Of a stretch of 64,000 nt of DNA, positions 61,950 through 64,000 are shown piece by piece; position 1 is the first letter of the stretch, and every line of letters begins with the position of its first letter. The notes below the pieces were generated by a model. That model had not been told where the DNA came from. It ran no database searches and saw only the letters and a list, made by a program, of their open reading frames with translations. The stretch comes from Leclercia adecarboxylata (lineage in GTDB: Bacteria; Pseudomonadota; Gammaproteobacteria; Enterobacterales; Enterobacteriaceae): positions 868,001-932,000 of the forward strand of contig NZ_CP040889.1 of the NCBI RefSeq assembly GCF_006171285.1, in the 5' to 3' direction. The position numbers and the translations under genes are program-made.

Positions 61950-64000
61950 GAACCTGTACCGAATTGTCTTTAACAAAGCGCGCGGCATGCTGATGGTGGT
62001 GGCAGATATTGCCCGCTCCGGCCGCGCCGGTTCGTCCCGTTCTTCCGGCATCGGTCATACCCACAGCCAGCTTATCGGCAAGGTGAGCGCCCTGAGCTTC
62101 AGCCTGTGGCTGGCGATGGGGGCGGTGCAGACGGCGCAGGCCAACATCGTGGCCGACGCCGGTGCGCCCAAAAACCAGCAGCCGACGGTGATTAACAGCG
62201 CCAACGGCACGCCGCAGGTCAATATCCAGACCCCGTCCAGCGCCGGGGTATCGCGCAACAACTACACCCAGTTCGACGTGGATCAGAAAGGGGCGATCCT
62301 CAACAACTCGCATAAAAACGTGCAGACCAACCTCGGCGGCATGGTGGCGGGCAACCCGTGGCTGGCGAAAGGCGAAGCCAAAGTGATCCTCAACGAGGTG
62401 AGCTCCCGCGATCCGAGCAAGCTGAACGGCATGATCGAAGTGGCGGGTAAAAAAGCCCAGGTGGTGATCGCCAACCCGTCGGGCATCACCTGTAGCGGCT
62501 GCGGCTTTATTAACGCCAACCGCGCCACCCTCACCACCGGCCAGCCGCAGATGAAAGACGGCGCGCTGACCGGGTTCAACGTCGAGCGCGGCGAAGTGGT
62601 GGTCGACGGCGCGGGGATGGATACCTCCGGCGCGGATTACACCGACATCATCGCCCGCTCGGTAAAGGTGAATGCCGGACTGTGGGCCAACGACCTGAAG
62701 GTAACTACCGGGCGCAACAAGGTAGATGCCGCCCACGAGGTCATCGAAAAAGGCAGCGACGATCCGGCCACCCGCCCGCAGCTGGCGGTGGACGTGGCCA
62801 GCCTCGGCGGCATGTATGCGGGCAAGATCCGCATGGTGGGCACCGAGCGCGGCGTCGGGGTGCGTAACGCCGGAGCCATCGGCGCCCAGGCAGGCAGCGT
62901 GACGATCTCCGCCGACGGACGCATCGAAAACAGCGGCACCGTGCGGGCGGCAGAGAGCGCCAGCCTGCAAACCGCAGGCGAACTCAACAACAGCGGCGTA
63001 ATCACCGCCGCCAGTAACGTCCGGGCGAACGCGGCCAGCCTCACCGGCAGCCAGCAGAGCGTGCTCGCCGCCGGGGTGAAGAGCGACGGCACCTTCGCCG
63101 ATGCGGGCGATCTGGAGCTGAGCACCAGCGGCCAGCTGAGCGCGCACGGGCAAACCCTGGCGGGAGGCAATCTCAGCGCCAGCGGTCAGGGAGTGGACGT
63201 CAGCGGCGGCCAGACCCAGGCCAAACGCCTGCTGCTGGACGGCGGCGCGGGGGATGTGAACACCGCCAGCGCGAAGGTGAACGCCAGCGAACTGACTATC
63301 CGCAGCGAGAAGTTGCTCAACAACAGCGGCGGCAGCCTGAGCGCGGAGACAATTAACGTCAGCGCTCACGACCTCAACAACCAGAAGGGCAAAATCGTCC
63401 AGCGCGGCAGCGACGCCCTGCGGGTGGATCTGCCGGGCAATCTCGATAACCAGCAGGGGCAGATTGGCGCGGCAAACGGCGTGCAGCTGAAGGCGGCGAC
63501 GCTCGACAACACCGCCGGGCAGATCGTGGCGGTGGCGGGCACTACCCGTCTCAACGCCGACACGGTGAACAACCAGCAGGGGCTGATCTCCGCCGCGGCG
63601 GGTGACGGTGAAATTACCAGCCAGCAGGCCGTCAACAACGCCAAAGGCCGCATCGAGGCGGCGAAAACCCAGCGCATCAGCGCCGGGAGCCTGAACAACC
63701 AGCAGGGGGTGATTGTCGCCGACGGCGCAACCCTGGCCCTCAACGGCGGCGAGTTTGATAACCGTTCCGGCTACCTGCTCTCTCAGGGCGGGCTGAGCGT
63801 GGAGAGCGGTGCCCTGAATAACCAGAGCGGCTTCCTGGCGAGCGACGGCGACTTTAGCCTGCGCGCCGGGAACATCGACAACACCGACGGTCAGATTGGC
63901 GCTAACCAGAGCTTAAGCGCCAGCTTCGACGCCCTGAGCAACGACGGCGGCGCGCTGAAATCGGTCGGGGCCATGACCCTGTCCGGCGGCCTGCTGGACA
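61942..64000 (+). CDS. cdiA: CdiA/filamentous haemagglutinin-like exoprotein, N-terminal part
   Basis: Only the first 686 codons are present; the gene runs past the window. It opens with an extended signal peptide (MNKNLYRIVFNKARGMLMVV ... AVQTAQA), then the TPS domain (ANIVADAGAPKNQQPTVINS, NPSGITCSGCGFINANRATL) to about residue 310, followed by FHA-1-type beta-helix repeats with LNNQQG and LDNTAGQI units. In CDI systems the far C-terminus carries a variable toxin and is followed by cdiI; these lie outside. AAAGGA precedes the start, which overlaps cdiC by 8 bases. The CDI assignment depends on cdiC. Confidence 0.88.
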   Translation, partial: MNKNLYRIVFNKARGMLMVVADIARSGRAGSSRSSGIGHTHSQLIGKVSALSFSLWLAMGAVQTAQANIVADAGAPKNQQPTVINSANGTPQVNIQTPSSAGVSRNNYTQFDVDQKGAILNNSHKNVQTNLGGMVAGNPWLAKGEAKVILNEVSSRDPSKLNGMIEVAGKKAQVVIANPSGITCSGCGFINANRATLTTGQPQMKDGALTGFNVERGEVVVDGAGMDTSGADYTDIIARSVKVNAGLWANDLKVTTGRNKVDAAHEVIEKGSDDPATRPQLAVDVASLGGMYAGKIRMVGTERGVGVRNAGAIGAQAGSVTISADGRIENSGTVRAAESASLQTAGELNNSGVITAASNVRANAASLTGSQQSVLAAGVKSDGTFADAGDLELSTSGQLSAHGQTLAGGNLSASGQGVDVSGGQTQAKRLLLDGGAGDVNTASAKVNASELTIRSEKLLNNSGGSLSAETINVSAHDLNNQKGKIVQRGSDALRVDLPGNLDNQQGQIGAANGVQLKAATLDNTAGQIVAVAGTTRLNADTVNNQQGLISAAAGDGEITSQQAVNNAKGRIEAAKTQRISAGSLNNQQGVIVADGATLALNGGEFDNRSGYLLSQGGLSVESGALNNQSGFLASDGDFSLRAGNIDNTDGQIGANQSLSASFDALSNDGGALKSVGAMTLSGGLLD

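Overview
The window looks like chromosome of a member of the Enterobacteriaceae close to Enterobacter, Leclercia or Lelliottia. The reasons are GC-rich enteric codon use, enteric REP elements, a yciGFE-katN stress operon, a ydeI/ydeJ pair and a CdiC-type CDI locus. The genus is an inference; no rRNA or housekeeping marker is present. Most of the window is accessory DNA for surface adhesion and competition between bacteria.

Region 1 (1-29177) is a type I secretion and adhesin locus. It opens with an ABC exporter (cut by the window edge) and its HlyD adaptor, then a YceI protein. Next come two related adhesins with the same export ends: a 925-residue mini-adhesin and a 5395-residue giant with about 43 Ig-like modules. 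A TolC/LapE-, LapB- and LapC-like exporter follows. The two adhesin genes share a conserved promoter-proximal motif and a 5' leader with fixed spacing. The giant contains a tandem duplication of an 18-module block, about 5.5 kb per copy.

Region 2 (29320-34431, minus strand) holds a Tle3-type T6SS phospholipase followed by four tandem Tli3-like immunity genes and a remnant of a fifth junction. No T6SS structural gene is nearby. Region 3 (34920-40717, minus strand) is a tightly overlapping operon: a polytopic SPFH protein, an HflC-like protein with a His/Cys-rich tail, an HflK-like protein and a heavy-metal P-type ATPase without its own metal-binding domain. Region 4 (41301-48167) has a small membrane protein, a LysR regulator divergent from a two-gene DUF606 transporter, three small DNA-binding proteins, and a repeat-rich YadA-like adhesin whose frame is broken in a scrambled stretch.

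Region 5 (48550-56162) has an RluA-family pseudouridine synthase, a Nudix hydrolase, a PhzF protein, the general-stress operon yciG-yciF-yciE-katN and a short-Q-loop cytochrome bd oxidase. Region 6 (56480-59501) has an SDR, ydeJ, a DUF421 protein and a membrane protein, divergent from ydeI. Region 7 (59722-64000) is the start of a two-partner secretion/CDI locus in the order cdiB-cdiC-cdiA; cdiA runs off the end. REP elements and a two-hairpin repeat sit at many operon ends and probably act as terminators.
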